Assembly: GCF_001039355.2 (NCBI RefSeq) | Contig: NW_019776126.1 | Span: 43,526-107,525 of the forward strand | DNA length: 64,000 bases | Direction of reading: 5' to 3' | From: Lingula anatina | Taxonomy: Eukaryota; Brachiopoda; Lingulata; Lingulida; Lingulidae | Part shown: positions 58,901 through 64,000 of the stretch, one piece after another | How the letters are laid out: each line of letters begins with the position of its first letter | How positions within the stretch are numbered: position 1 is the first letter of the stretch | Notes under the pieces: model-generated | Told to the model about the DNA's origin: nothing | What the model saw: only the letters and a program-made list of their open reading frames with translations | The model's database searches: none | Position numbers and translations under genes: made by a program

Positions 58901-61779
58901 AAATTCAGTAGTAGATTGCAGACTTGCTTATTTATAACTCAGCCTTGGTTTTTTTATCTTTATTTTAATGATTTAAATTATTTTCTATTTGGCATTCATT
59001 GTTTACCTTTGCTAAGGCTGTTACTTGCTTTGTTGTTGATTTTTTTCTTCATGCTTGCTTCTGTCTGATTGCAATTTCATTTATCATATATCTTCATCTT
59101 CTTATAGAAATAAACTGGTAGCACATTCAGTTCTCTTCATGTTTTTCACATATTTTTTCCACTTTTCTTCTCTCTCCAGTGGAGGTGCCTCATTAGTATC
59201 AAACCATAAAGGATGTGACGGAGACAAATACCTAGCAATGTGTTGCTTAGCAATTATGACATGTTAATGTAAAGCTCCCTGACCACATATAACTAGCCAT
59301 TCCTTACTTTACCTCGGCTCATTACGTCTGTTTTCTAGAAAAATCAAAACTGGGTAATAACATATTCTGATAAATATGAGGTACTAACCATTTTGCATGT
59401 GTTCTTCTTTCTGAATTGAAACCAGGATTGCAATACTTGGAATCTATGATTCATCCCAAACTGATGGTATGACCTGGTCTTGTTGGATAGGAGAAAACCA
59501 GATTTTCTTAATGTATTGTCAGTAATTATGCTTGGTTTACTCAACCTTAAATTCTGTTATTTGTAGCTGGCTTCCAGTAGAAGGCCTGGTATTCAAAGCC
59601 AAAAGAAACACTCCTGTTTTTGCACACTGTTTACCCAACATATCAGATTTATACCTTTACATGTATTGTTCTGCTAAGCATCTCCTGTACATTTTTTTGC
59701 TTTCTTTACTCATTTTGATCCTGCACATATTTGTATGCATTTAAAATGTGCAGGGAGGCGTAAATGAGTCCTTTTTTTCTTCACATTTTCAGAGTTACCA
59801 TCGTGTAGTGTTCTGTTAAACACCCTTTTAGTACTGTTCTAAAACAGGCCTCTTCAAAGAGGGGAAAAACTGGTCTTTATTTGAACAACTTGAACAAAGA
59901 AGACTTATTATTTGATAAGAGTACATCACCACCTAACTTTGCAGTCTGTTGTACATTATACACAGAAACGAGATGCAAGTACTAACTTATAGGAATAATC
60001 TGATGGCTTATATGAGGCTTATTGCTCTGCCAGACATCATAAAAGAGTAGAAATGTGCAAGAATCCGTGAAAGGTGGGGAAAAGCATCATTTAAGTAACT
60101 CCTAAAACATGTTGAAATTGTACTGTTGTGCAATAGACTTGTTCAACAGAATTTTAGAGGAAACAACTAGAAAAAATGTGTGGGCAAGTTTTATCAGTTT
60201 TTTATTATTATTATTGCAGCACCACACTCCCAGGTCTGCTCCAATTCTGCTGAGAGTCCCTTGATTTTATCAAAACTCCAAGAATTTGGACCACTTAAGA
60301 TGATCCTGTTAAGAAACAAAATTCTTACAGAATTCAAAGAAGGTGCAGAGAGAAATGAAATGTCTTCCCTCTGCTATGGAACAGTGTGATTTTTATCTGT
60401 TCATATAAGAAATTTAAAAGTATGATTCATTTGTATTTTTGTGGATAGCACACCTTTTCAGGTCACTAATTTCAGGTTTTCTGCTGTGTTATATCTGTGT
60501 GATAATTTACACTGTGCAGATAATTTCCTTTCGGGGTTACCTGATGCTTTTTCAAATGTTATTATCTCCGTTCAATTTCCTACTTAATTATATGTGCTTT
60601 CACTTGAAAAATTGAACAAATCGTGGACTTTAACTTGTCAATATTTAGATATTTAGATAGATCTTCACCCAATTACACTCAACCATTCACACAAATATGC
60701 TCTTGACTTTTTCATTATCATCCATGTATGTTTTTAAATACTCCCATTGACTAAAGTTGGAGATGTATAGTACTAGATTTAGTAACTTGCATGTTTGTAC
60801 ATATGATGGCAGTGATAATGTGAAAGCCATCCTTCTCACTTCTCTCCTTGTCATTTACACAACCATGATTTTATCATGATGGGTTTGTAACAGCATCTTC
60901 TGGTTTTGTTTCATGTGAATGTTCAGTGTAATTCAATATGTAATGAAGTCCATGATAAATTTTAACTGGTTTGATAAACCAGTTGCAAATTACTTTCTAA
61001 ATAAATTCGTAAAGCCAAGCAAGGACGTATAAGATAAACATCCTTGAGCCAAGTAAATTGGTTTCTAGATATTGTATGTAGTACTGTTTTTGTTGTTTTT
61101 GTTTTATTTCACAGATTGACAATCATTCACTGCTCAACCAACAGATTGACCTTTGGATATTCAACCTGATGATGCTCTTGATATGAGTGAAATGTAGCTT
61201 TTTTCATGAAAATTTGTTCCAAAGTTAATCAGTGATTCTCATCACCAAACACTGTACTTATAACAAGTAAGAAATGTTGTTTTTGAACCATTGCCTACAG
61301 TTCACTTTCCTCTTTCCAGTGGTGGGAACAATGCCCCTCTGTTAACTGGGGATGACTGGTCAGGATGGGAGGATGAGTGGGGAGAGGGAGGTGCCAATCA
61401 CAGCCAGGATGACCAGAGACTGACCTCCAGTCAAGATGACGGCTGGGGATCCTGGAATGACGAGGACAGTAAGAACACTGCCTCTAGGGAGGACGGCTGG
61501 CAAACGGAAGACTGGGGGGCACCCATTGACACAAAACCCAAGTCGTCTCCAAGTAAGACGAAAGGCAAGGCTAAAAACAAGGAGTCCAAGAGTAAAAAGA
61601 CAAGAGAACCTGCAACTGCTAATTTGATTGACTTTGGAGATGCCACAGCCACTAATGGCAGCAGTGATGCTAACCCTAATATGGGGTGGGATAATGAAGT
61701 GTGGGCTAATGATGATGACGCTTGGGAAGCACTGGAAGTGGACACAAGTAGTAAAAGCAAGCTGAAAAAGGGAGATTGA
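24980..61779 (+). CDS. ARFGAP1: ARFGAP1, ADP-ribosylation factor GTPase-activating protein 1
   Basis: ARFGAP1 stimulates GTP hydrolysis by Arf1 on Golgi membranes, driving COPI coat dynamics, and senses membrane curvature through ALPS helices. Twelve exons keep frame throughout: 24980-25036, 25800-25909, 26093-26264, 26940-27163, 27659-27727, 28086-28182, 32069-32125, 35105-35194, 37768-37827, 38562-38621, 43412-43560, 61320-61779 (stop TGA 61777-61779), giving 534 aa against about 406 in human. The N-terminus has the ArfGAP zinc finger CX2CX16CX2C and the arginine finger in KHRGLG. Two ALPS-like Ser/Thr-rich segments follow, then Lys-rich and Trp/acidic tails. Start chosen because [13 protein letters not shown] matches the family N-terminus. 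The last intron (17.8 kb) hosts an antisense LRR receptor gene. Exons 7-10 are all multiples of three in phase 0, so they can be skipped without frameshift. Confidence 0.95.
26415..26717. repeat. Dispersed repeat, family B copy 2
   Basis: Homologous to 21020-21324, same orientation, so the two copies straddle the TAF2/ARFGAP1 divergent promoter. It lies in ARFGAP1 intron 3 and abuts the family C element at its right end. Confidence 0.7.
26717..26873. mobile_element. Foldback MITE, family C copy 2 (degenerate)
   Basis: The left end GCATTCAGAACAGTGGACT matches the family C terminus. A centre CCCATGGGG is flanked by inverted CTAAAAG...CTTTTAG arms. The right terminus has diverged. No coding capacity. 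Confidence 0.55.
26940..28182 (+). CDS. ARFGAP1: ARFGAP1 exons 4-6, linker leading into ALPS1
   Basis: Exons 26940-27163, 27659-27727, 28086-28182. A Ser/Gly-rich linker ([17 protein letters not shown]) leads to DDMEAWLN, the counterpart of the vertebrate EDWLN segment, then to [19 protein letters not shown], which is strongly conserved in ArfGAP1. ASLSS begins ALPS1. Introns here hold a (GT)n run, two repeat copies and a poly-purine/pyrimidine repeat. Confidence 0.9.
27195..27352 (-). repeat. Dispersed G-run/GGACCTTTT repeat, family D copy 1
   Basis: On the minus strand it reads GGGGGGTCTTTTTCC, then TTGGACATTTTTCC, a GTACCT segment and GGTGGACCTTTTCCC, the same order as 56605-56755 on plus. 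Non-coding. Similar pseudo-repetitive units are common in bivalve genomes (from memory, not checked). Confidence 0.55.
27837..27892. repeat. (GT)n microsatellite
   Basis: About 28 uninterrupted GT units in an ARFGAP1 intron. A shorter (GT)n lies near 37153-37169. Confidence 0.95.
28772..28952. mobile_element. Long-arm foldback element
   Basis: The left arm starting GAAGGATCCAGAATTCACCG and its inverse ending at 28952 are nearly complementary for most of the element. Both arms carry GTGTGTATCAGTAC next to a TTTGAAGTAT block. The right arm has about 17 extra bases. Open frames across it on both strands are a by-product of the palindrome. It is a MITE or foldback transposon by structure, in ARFGAP1 intron 6. 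Confidence 0.75.
28953..32068. other. ARFGAP1 intron 6, remainder
   Basis: AT-rich intronic sequence. I find no exon with ArfGAP1 similarity, no RNA gene and no clear repeat. Open frames at 30378-30596, 31513-31764 and 31828-32100 have no recognisable domain. Confidence 0.5.
32069..38621 (+). CDS. ARFGAP1: ARFGAP1 exons 7-10, ALPS membrane-curvature segments with a duplicated exon
   Basis: Exon 7 (32069-32125) encodes [19 protein letters not shown], the second half of ALPS1. Exon 8 (35105-35194) encodes [16 protein letters not shown]...NETIVKP. Exons 9 (37768-37827) and 10 (38562-38621) are each exactly 60 nt, phase 0-0, and encode [20 protein letters not shown] and [20 protein letters not shown]. 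Both resemble the single vertebrate ALPS2 start VKEGKIFDDVSSGVSQLASK. The two therefore look like a tandem exon duplication, used either together or alternatively. Confidence 0.88.
32126..35104. other. ARFGAP1 intron 7
   Basis: No recognised exon. Contains short homopolymer runs and the (TA)n tract at 34903-34987 close to the next exon. Confidence 0.5.
34903..34987. repeat. (TA)n microsatellite, about 85 bp
   Basis: Uninterrupted TA run, about 120 bp upstream of ARFGAP1 exon 8. Self-complementary and likely polymorphic. Confidence 0.95.
35195..37767. other. ARFGAP1 intron 8, nothing recognised
   Basis: Intronic sequence without a supported exon. The open frame 36399-36704 has no domain or splice support. 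Confidence 0.5.
38935..38975. repeat. Perfect 14-bp-stem hairpin
   Basis: CAGAGGACCTGCGA and TCGCAGGTCCTCTG flank an 11-nt loop. The copy near 40764-40804 is identical here. A related GGACCTGCAGA...AGGTCC inverted pair follows about 140 bp on. Part of a small non-coding inverted-repeat element. Confidence 0.7.
40373..40730. other. Assembly gap (358 N) in ARFGAP1 intron 10
   Basis: N run between near-identical copies. No exon is expected here because the flanking third copy shows intron only. Confidence 0.98.
42290..42486. repeat. Diverged stand-alone copy of the 39.3-kb repeat
   Basis: It repeats the block starting GCAGTAATGAATATATATGT, including the inverted pair ATACCAGCATT...AATGCTGGTAT, then stops at TTAGGTATCAC. 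It carries several substitutions and a 2-bp deletion, so unlike the copies around the gaps it is a genuine old insertion. The unit is therefore a mobile or dispersed element. Confidence 0.65.
43104..43212 (-). repeat. Dispersed repeat, family E copy 1 (possible Penelope/hammerhead-like)
   Basis: The minus strand reads CTAGTGAGGACGCTC, a stem, AGAGCGAAACGTAGC, and farther on the inverse of TGGTGATGAGAATCAC. The same order occurs on plus at 61128-61248. The pattern stem-GAAAC resembles hammerhead ribozyme cores carried by Penelope-like elements, but the CUGAUGA box is altered here. Confidence 0.45.
43412..43560 (+). CDS. ARFGAP1: ARFGAP1 exon 11
   Basis: 149 nt, phase 0 to 2. It starts [18 protein letters not shown], corresponding to the GSKGWRDVTTFFSG end of ALPS2 in vertebrates, and continues as a Gly-rich linker ([16 protein letters not shown]). 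Donor is AG|GTAATC. Confidence 0.9.
43561..45056. other. Start of ARFGAP1 intron 11 and 3' side of the LRR gene
   Basis: Holds the 3' UTR of the minus-strand LRR gene. Several TTTATT hexamers (AATAAA on minus), for example near 44166-44180 and 44272, could be its poly(A) signals. No other gene seen. Confidence 0.4.
45057..47516 (-). CDS. Leucine-rich repeat single-pass membrane protein with FN3-like domain
   Basis: One exon encodes 819 aa from the ATG at 47516 to TAA at 45057. I prefer this start over an in-frame ATG 33 nt upstream because a splice acceptor (CATTCCAG) lies between them and the signal peptide [21 protein letters not shown] follows directly. Then come an LRR N-cap (CPVPEPCVC...C), about 21 LRRs (LxxLxLxxNxI), an LRR C-cap ([12 protein letters not shown]...C...C), a Ser/Thr-rich linker, an FN3-like domain (SHLSWKVHG...YKITYRL...[16 protein letters not shown]), a transmembrane helix ([20 protein letters not shown]) and a short basic tail ([16 protein letters not shown]). 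The layout recalls FLRT, LRRN or chaoptin-type adhesion receptors; I cannot assign an ortholog. It is intact and nested antisense in the last ARFGAP1 intron. Confidence 0.9.
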   Translation of the reverse strand: MWRHVILLFYLTTLLSNTATASKCPVPEPCVCQKRVTDKGVEAWVINCQRKRISPFVPQLQLTSNNVVDVLDLSHNIITHVRNSPFMGLQLQKLDLSYNIELTLSGSAFTGLEDYIEEISIDHCGIQEIPQRTFQNLRKLQRLSMSYNCFHTISGNAFINTNLTLLSMTKNCIDTIDPLAFVSLENSLEHLYLSNNGIKLMPFGALSRLNNIKVLDLSGNKIKGVYFKQNLTHAGLKSLVSLSLDGNQITAIFVGTFQLLESLQHLNLDHNKITSISPMAFHGPRQLKHIYLHNNQIRTLPTTAFYGTETSLQHLSLGKNLLDCKVFDSLESLEVLQSLHLQSNLIDRVPKDGMGRYDKIVMTLNLANNKLDKLPRRFLATFKQLKELDLSQNNMSSIVFEPPGEHSYQLIKLKLTGMGLKALPAGLVHLVNLQELYVAHNLLASIPQSLWTSLSKLRKLDLSDNIFEQIPVEFLQNHQLLSEIKMSNNKLRAVPAYVFKNQSQLKTLALKGNEIQLLEPRSFYGLENSLTSLDINHNNLKQLPQCIFERLSKLSVFSYSHNPLQCDCGLAWLVAYPDTRARCVTQVGGRNRVRKVSSFIVHRCKYSDNASRCNSTTTTIMQSATVSPSKTFDTGPWKGFSLAPEEKSEQRREPNYPHKDASTVYLASPGAIVDSSKLSLQVLPHSSYSHLSWKVHGAYLAETQGYKITYRLFGEKEVRGYLLDGNTITQYNITGLTPGHHYLVCVTTRTRKPPSYHACEEVVTGSGSYGSLSGLAHHRYTFLYMCIALVVVCVALTAVLMVMCCKWRRKKKKDVLTKV
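48944..49008. repeat. 32-bp tandem duplication
   Basis: Two units containing AGAAATAGTTCACTCA, 48944-48975 and 48977-49008, with a few differences. Confidence 0.8.
49958..50069. repeat. 47-bp direct repeat pair
   Basis: GTCGGTGAATAACCAC... at 49958-50004 and GTCGGAGAATGACCAC... at 50023-50069 are diverged copies with a 65-bp period. Confidence 0.75.
50943..51359. repeat. About 208-bp near-identical direct repeat split by a single N
   Basis: The sequence 50943-51150 is repeated at 51152-51359 with one visible difference. The N at 51151 sits exactly between them after a poly-T run. Most likely an assembly join of overlapping contig ends. Confidence 0.85.
56605..56755 (+). repeat. Dispersed G-run/GGACCTTTT repeat, family D copy 2
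   Basis: Reads GGGGGGTTCTTTTTC, AGTGGACCTTTTACC, TTGTACCTAGAT, GGGGACCTTTTC and ends with GGGGGTCGAAAGACCCCCC, a perfect hairpin. Matches 27195-27352 on the other strand. Confidence 0.55.
56930..57540. repeat. Tandem duplication of about 300 bp, diverged
   Basis: 56930-57215 and 57245-57540 share, in order, CCCAAAAATCTAAGGAG, CCTGAACCTGTAT, TATGTGTCTTTATTA-like, ATCAAAAAGGAAGACAA, CAGACTGTTTGCCC and TATTCATTGGTTCAG. The open frame 57328-57582 is a chance frame in the second copy. Confidence 0.75.
59180..59267 (+). CDS. ARFGAP1: Possible alternative last exon of ARFGAP1
   Basis: A pyrimidine-rich acceptor (TTCTTCTCTCTCCAG) precedes T GGA GGT, and the first base completes the Ser codon of exon 11 just as at 61320 (T GGT GGG). 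The reading gives [12 protein letters not shown], then 16 residues ending CLAIMTC and a TAA stop. The start SGG resembles the main exon's SGGNNAPL. Could be a real alternative end, a decayed duplicate or coincidence. No downstream poly(A) signal was established. Confidence 0.25.
61128..61248 (+). repeat. Dispersed repeat, family E copy 2 (hammerhead-like core)
   Basis: Contains CCTGATGATGCTCTTGATAT GAGTGAAATGTAGC at 61165-61198: a CUGAUGA box, a short stem-loop and GAAA, as in hammerhead ribozymes. Ends just before the ARFGAP1 last-exon acceptor. The opposite-strand partner is 43104-43212. Confidence 0.45.
61320..61779 (+). CDS. ARFGAP1: ARFGAP1 terminal exon, Trp/acidic and Lys-rich tail
   Basis: Starts after TTTCCAG; the first base completes the Ser codon of exon 11. 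It encodes repeated Trp-acidic motifs ([35 protein letters not shown]), a basic [17 protein letters not shown] stretch, a clathrin-box-like NLIDFGD, and a final [11 protein letters not shown]. In vertebrate ArfGAP1, the Trp/acidic C-terminus binds delta-COP and adaptors. This tail is longer than the vertebrate one. Stop TGA at 61777. Confidence 0.9.
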
Positions 61780-62049
61780 TGATAAAAAAAAACACTGGTG
61801 CATTCATCTAGCATGTAATTTATGATTAGACTTAAGGAACTTGTAATTATTATGTAAGTTCCAGGCCAAAAAAGGGCTGTAACTAGCTAATGAACTGGTT
61901 AAACATGTGCCTGGAAAATTGAAAAAAAAAAATGGCTGCTTCATTGTGTAACCTCATGCTTTTGCAGAAGAAAACTATATGTATAGATCAATTTTTCACA
62001 GATAAAATGCATGCAATTGCCATATTTAGGTATTACAATTCCCAATCAA

Positions 62050-62111
62050 AATATTTTAACTATCTTGAACTTAAGCTTGTAATATTTTAACTATCTTGAA
62101 CTTAAGCTTGT
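62050..62111. repeat. 31-bp perfect tandem duplication in the ARFGAP1 3' UTR
   Basis: AATATTTTAACTATCTTGAA... occurs at 62050-62080 and again at 62081-62111 without visible change, indicating a recent duplication. Confidence 0.9.
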
Positions 62112-62796
62112 AAGCTCCCAGTTTAATTTACAACATTGCATAAAAGCTGGTTTGATTCCAGTGTGGTTCATGTTGATCCTCAAAATTCTCCTTTTACAAC
62201 CCACGCAAATAAGAGAGTATTTAAAATTAGCAGAATTTACAGATAGCCCCATTAAATATGTTTTAACAAGTTCCATGAGCAACTGCATGTGGCTTGTGGT
62301 TACCCTAATTTTATATATTACTGTACTTTTCATCATTATTCTTATTAATAAGCCAAACAAAAAAAAAAAAAAATCAAAATTAGAATGTAATGGGCATTTT
62401 TGGCTTTATTTTCACTTGTGAAGAAAATGCTGATTAAATATATCCTGCATTTAGTCATGGGCTCAAAATACAAATTGAAGGGCTGTTCCGTGTAATAGTC
62501 TAGGTATAGTTATCTTATTAGTCAACATGTACTGGCACACTAGTGTTGTAATATTGTCACAGTAAATACAGTATTAACTAATTGAAAAAAATTTAGTCTT
62601 GGGTAAAAATCAGTGAAGTACATGTATATTATTTGATGTTCTCAAACTTATATGATTGTATATGTTATGATATAACTGAAGGGTCTCAAGTTTACTTATA
62701 ATATACAAGTCCATCTTTTCAAGCCCATGTCATTCCAAATGAAATATGTACAGAGTATATCTAAGAACTATTTTGGTGACAATTTTTAAAGTATAT

Positions 62797-62802
62797 AATA
62801 AA
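62797..62802 (+). terminator. ARFGAP1: Candidate ARFGAP1 polyadenylation signal
   Basis: AATAAA hexamer about 1 kb after the stop codon, followed by GTTACGAC and an AT-rich region. Another AATAAA lies near 63158. Confidence 0.4.
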
Positions 62803-64000
62803 GTTACGACATATAAGACTGTAAATATTACAATTTCAGGTGCAAGGTTTGGCTTCATAAAACTGGGAAAAGTGTTACATGATAGCACTTATATTGGTAA
62901 AAATAAAAATTGACCAATATATTTGAAACAGGGTGTATTTTGCAGTTTCTGTTGTTACTATATAAAACCAGAACATAAATTAGAGGATTACGCCAATGGA
63001 GAAAACCTTACCAACTTAAGGACCCTGTAAATCGTGTAACTAGGGGTGCTATTCCATTACAATAGATTGAATTCATTTCAGTTTCTACTTGCAGATGTGG
63101 CATTAAAATAAGGACCATCTTGAAAAGCTGTCACAATTTCATAAAACACCAAACAGAATAAATATTTAACATAAAAATGAGTGTTGCTATAGATTTGATG
63201 TATTGCAATTCAAGGGCTTTGAATTGGCTTTGAGTCCATCAAGTTGCCAATAAATGTCGGCCATGTTGAATTATTTAAATGTGGTACTACCTGTAGATCA
63301 CAATAAGTTTTATTTGGCTATGTGATTTTTCAAAGCTCGTCAGTAAAATTTAATCAAAAATCATTTTGCACCATTGGTGACATGGTTCATTGGTATTTAT
63401 TCAGTATTTGATGGACACTACCACTATACCAAAGAACGGTTGAACGTGGCAGTCTTTACATGCAGCTTATGTATCACCAGCTGCCATGTCGTGGTAACCA
63501 TACACTTGTTACCAGGACAACAAAAAGACACTTGTTTTTGTTTGTTTTTTTTCTGGATTTTCTCACATGGCTAAAGTGGCTTTTATTCAAAGATGGGTAC
63601 GATTGCTGGTTAAGTATCAATGTAAACTAGAAAAGTACAGACCTCTGACAAGGTACTGCAATTCTTGTTTTAATTAACTAATTATTAATTAATGGAGCAC
63701 CACCAAAATCTAATCATTTGTTTATTTGCCAACTCCTTGTCAGTAGCTAACATACAGACAAATAATTTATGAATTGTTGGATCACCATTAATATGTTTGT
63801 CATTTTGTCTTCCCTTGTTGTTTTCTGAAAATTTATCAAAATCTTATCAATTTTTCCATTATGTTGGTAACAGACAAACAGAACCTCCCATCCAAAAAAA
63901 AAAACTTTGGCAGCGGTTTAAACTCAGAACTCTGTATATTAGTGTCACTGGTCTTTTGGACCTGCCAAGACACTTTTGCTGGCTGGCATACCTTACAAAA
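62803..64000. other. Downstream of ARFGAP1, nothing recognised
   Basis: No exon, RNA gene or known repeat identified up to the right edge. The open frame 63374-63574 has no domain or splice support. Confidence 0.5.

Larger units (their letters stand above)
47550..61319. other. Remainder of the 17.8-kb ARFGAP1 intron 11
   Basis: Should contain the 5' UTR exon(s) and promoter of the LRR gene on minus, which I could not locate. Apart from the repeats and the possible alternative exon listed separately I see no supported gene. Open frames at 49608-49826, 52075-52335, 54502-54805, 55588-55800, 57328-57582 and 57618-57947 lack domains and splice support. Confidence 0.5.
61780..62802 (+). other. 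ARFGAP1: ARFGAP1 3' UTR
   Basis: AT-rich sequence after the stop with no further coding sign. It includes a 31-bp perfect tandem repeat (62050-62111). The first convincing AATAAA lies at 62797-62802, which would give a 3' UTR of about 1 kb. Length is an inference. Confidence 0.5.

Noticed and set aside
61360..61814. Minus-strand frames of 127 and 147 codons
   Set aside because: Antisense shadows of the ARFGAP1 last exon, which has matching phase, stop and composition.
1..64000. CRISPR arrays, operons, prokaryotic promoters, phage genes
   Set aside because: Nothing of the kind is present; spliced conserved animal genes exclude a prokaryotic source.
1..64000. tRNA or rRNA genes
   Set aside because: I found no convincing A/B box cloverleaf or rRNA segment by eye; a tRNAscan-SE run would settle it.

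Overview
This is an animal nuclear genome window, AT-rich by eye, with spliced genes, GT-AG introns, (TA)n and (GT)n microsatellites, a decayed LINE and many short foldback/MITE-like repeats. The conserved proteins and the repeat content suggest a lophotrochozoan, most likely a mollusc (possibly a bivalve); that placement is inference. There are no prokaryotic features.

Layout. (1) About 1-4.1 kb, minus strand: the 5' end of a secreted or membrane protein gene, with a signal-peptide exon at 4040-4109 and an LDL-receptor class A exon at 1017-1139. The gene leaves the window on the left. (2) 6.4-22.7 kb, minus strand: essentially all of TAF2, the TFIID subunit 2, in 31 recovered exons plus a weak candidate first exon near 24.6 kb. 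Reading phase is kept across every junction. Two of its introns look U12-type, one with apparent AT-AA ends. (3) About 24.6-25.0 kb: the divergent interval between TAF2 and ARFGAP1. (4) 24.98-61.78 kb, plus strand: ARFGAP1 in 12 exons (534 codons), with a canonical ArfGAP zinc finger, ALPS-type amphipathic segments and a Trp/acidic C-terminus. Its second ALPS exon seems duplicated in tandem. (5) 45.06-47.52 kb, minus strand: an intronless-coding LRR/FN3-like single-pass receptor, nested antisense in the 17.8-kb last intron of ARFGAP1. (6) 61.78-64 kb: the 3' UTR and downstream region of ARFGAP1.

The genes are not a functional cluster: TAF2 serves RNA polymerase II initiation, ARFGAP1 serves COPI/Golgi traffic, and the LRR and LDLa proteins are at the cell surface or secreted. 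The assembly is imperfect. N runs lie at 7987-8242 (inside TAF2) and 40373-40730, and single Ns lie at 2110, 39721 and 51151. Near-identical direct repeats flank the Ns at 39721, 40373-40730 and 51151, so these look like unmerged contig ends or haplotypes. The most interesting signals are the two U12-type introns in TAF2, the duplicated ARFGAP1 ALPS exon, the nested receptor gene, a possible alternative last exon of ARFGAP1, and several recurring repeat families.
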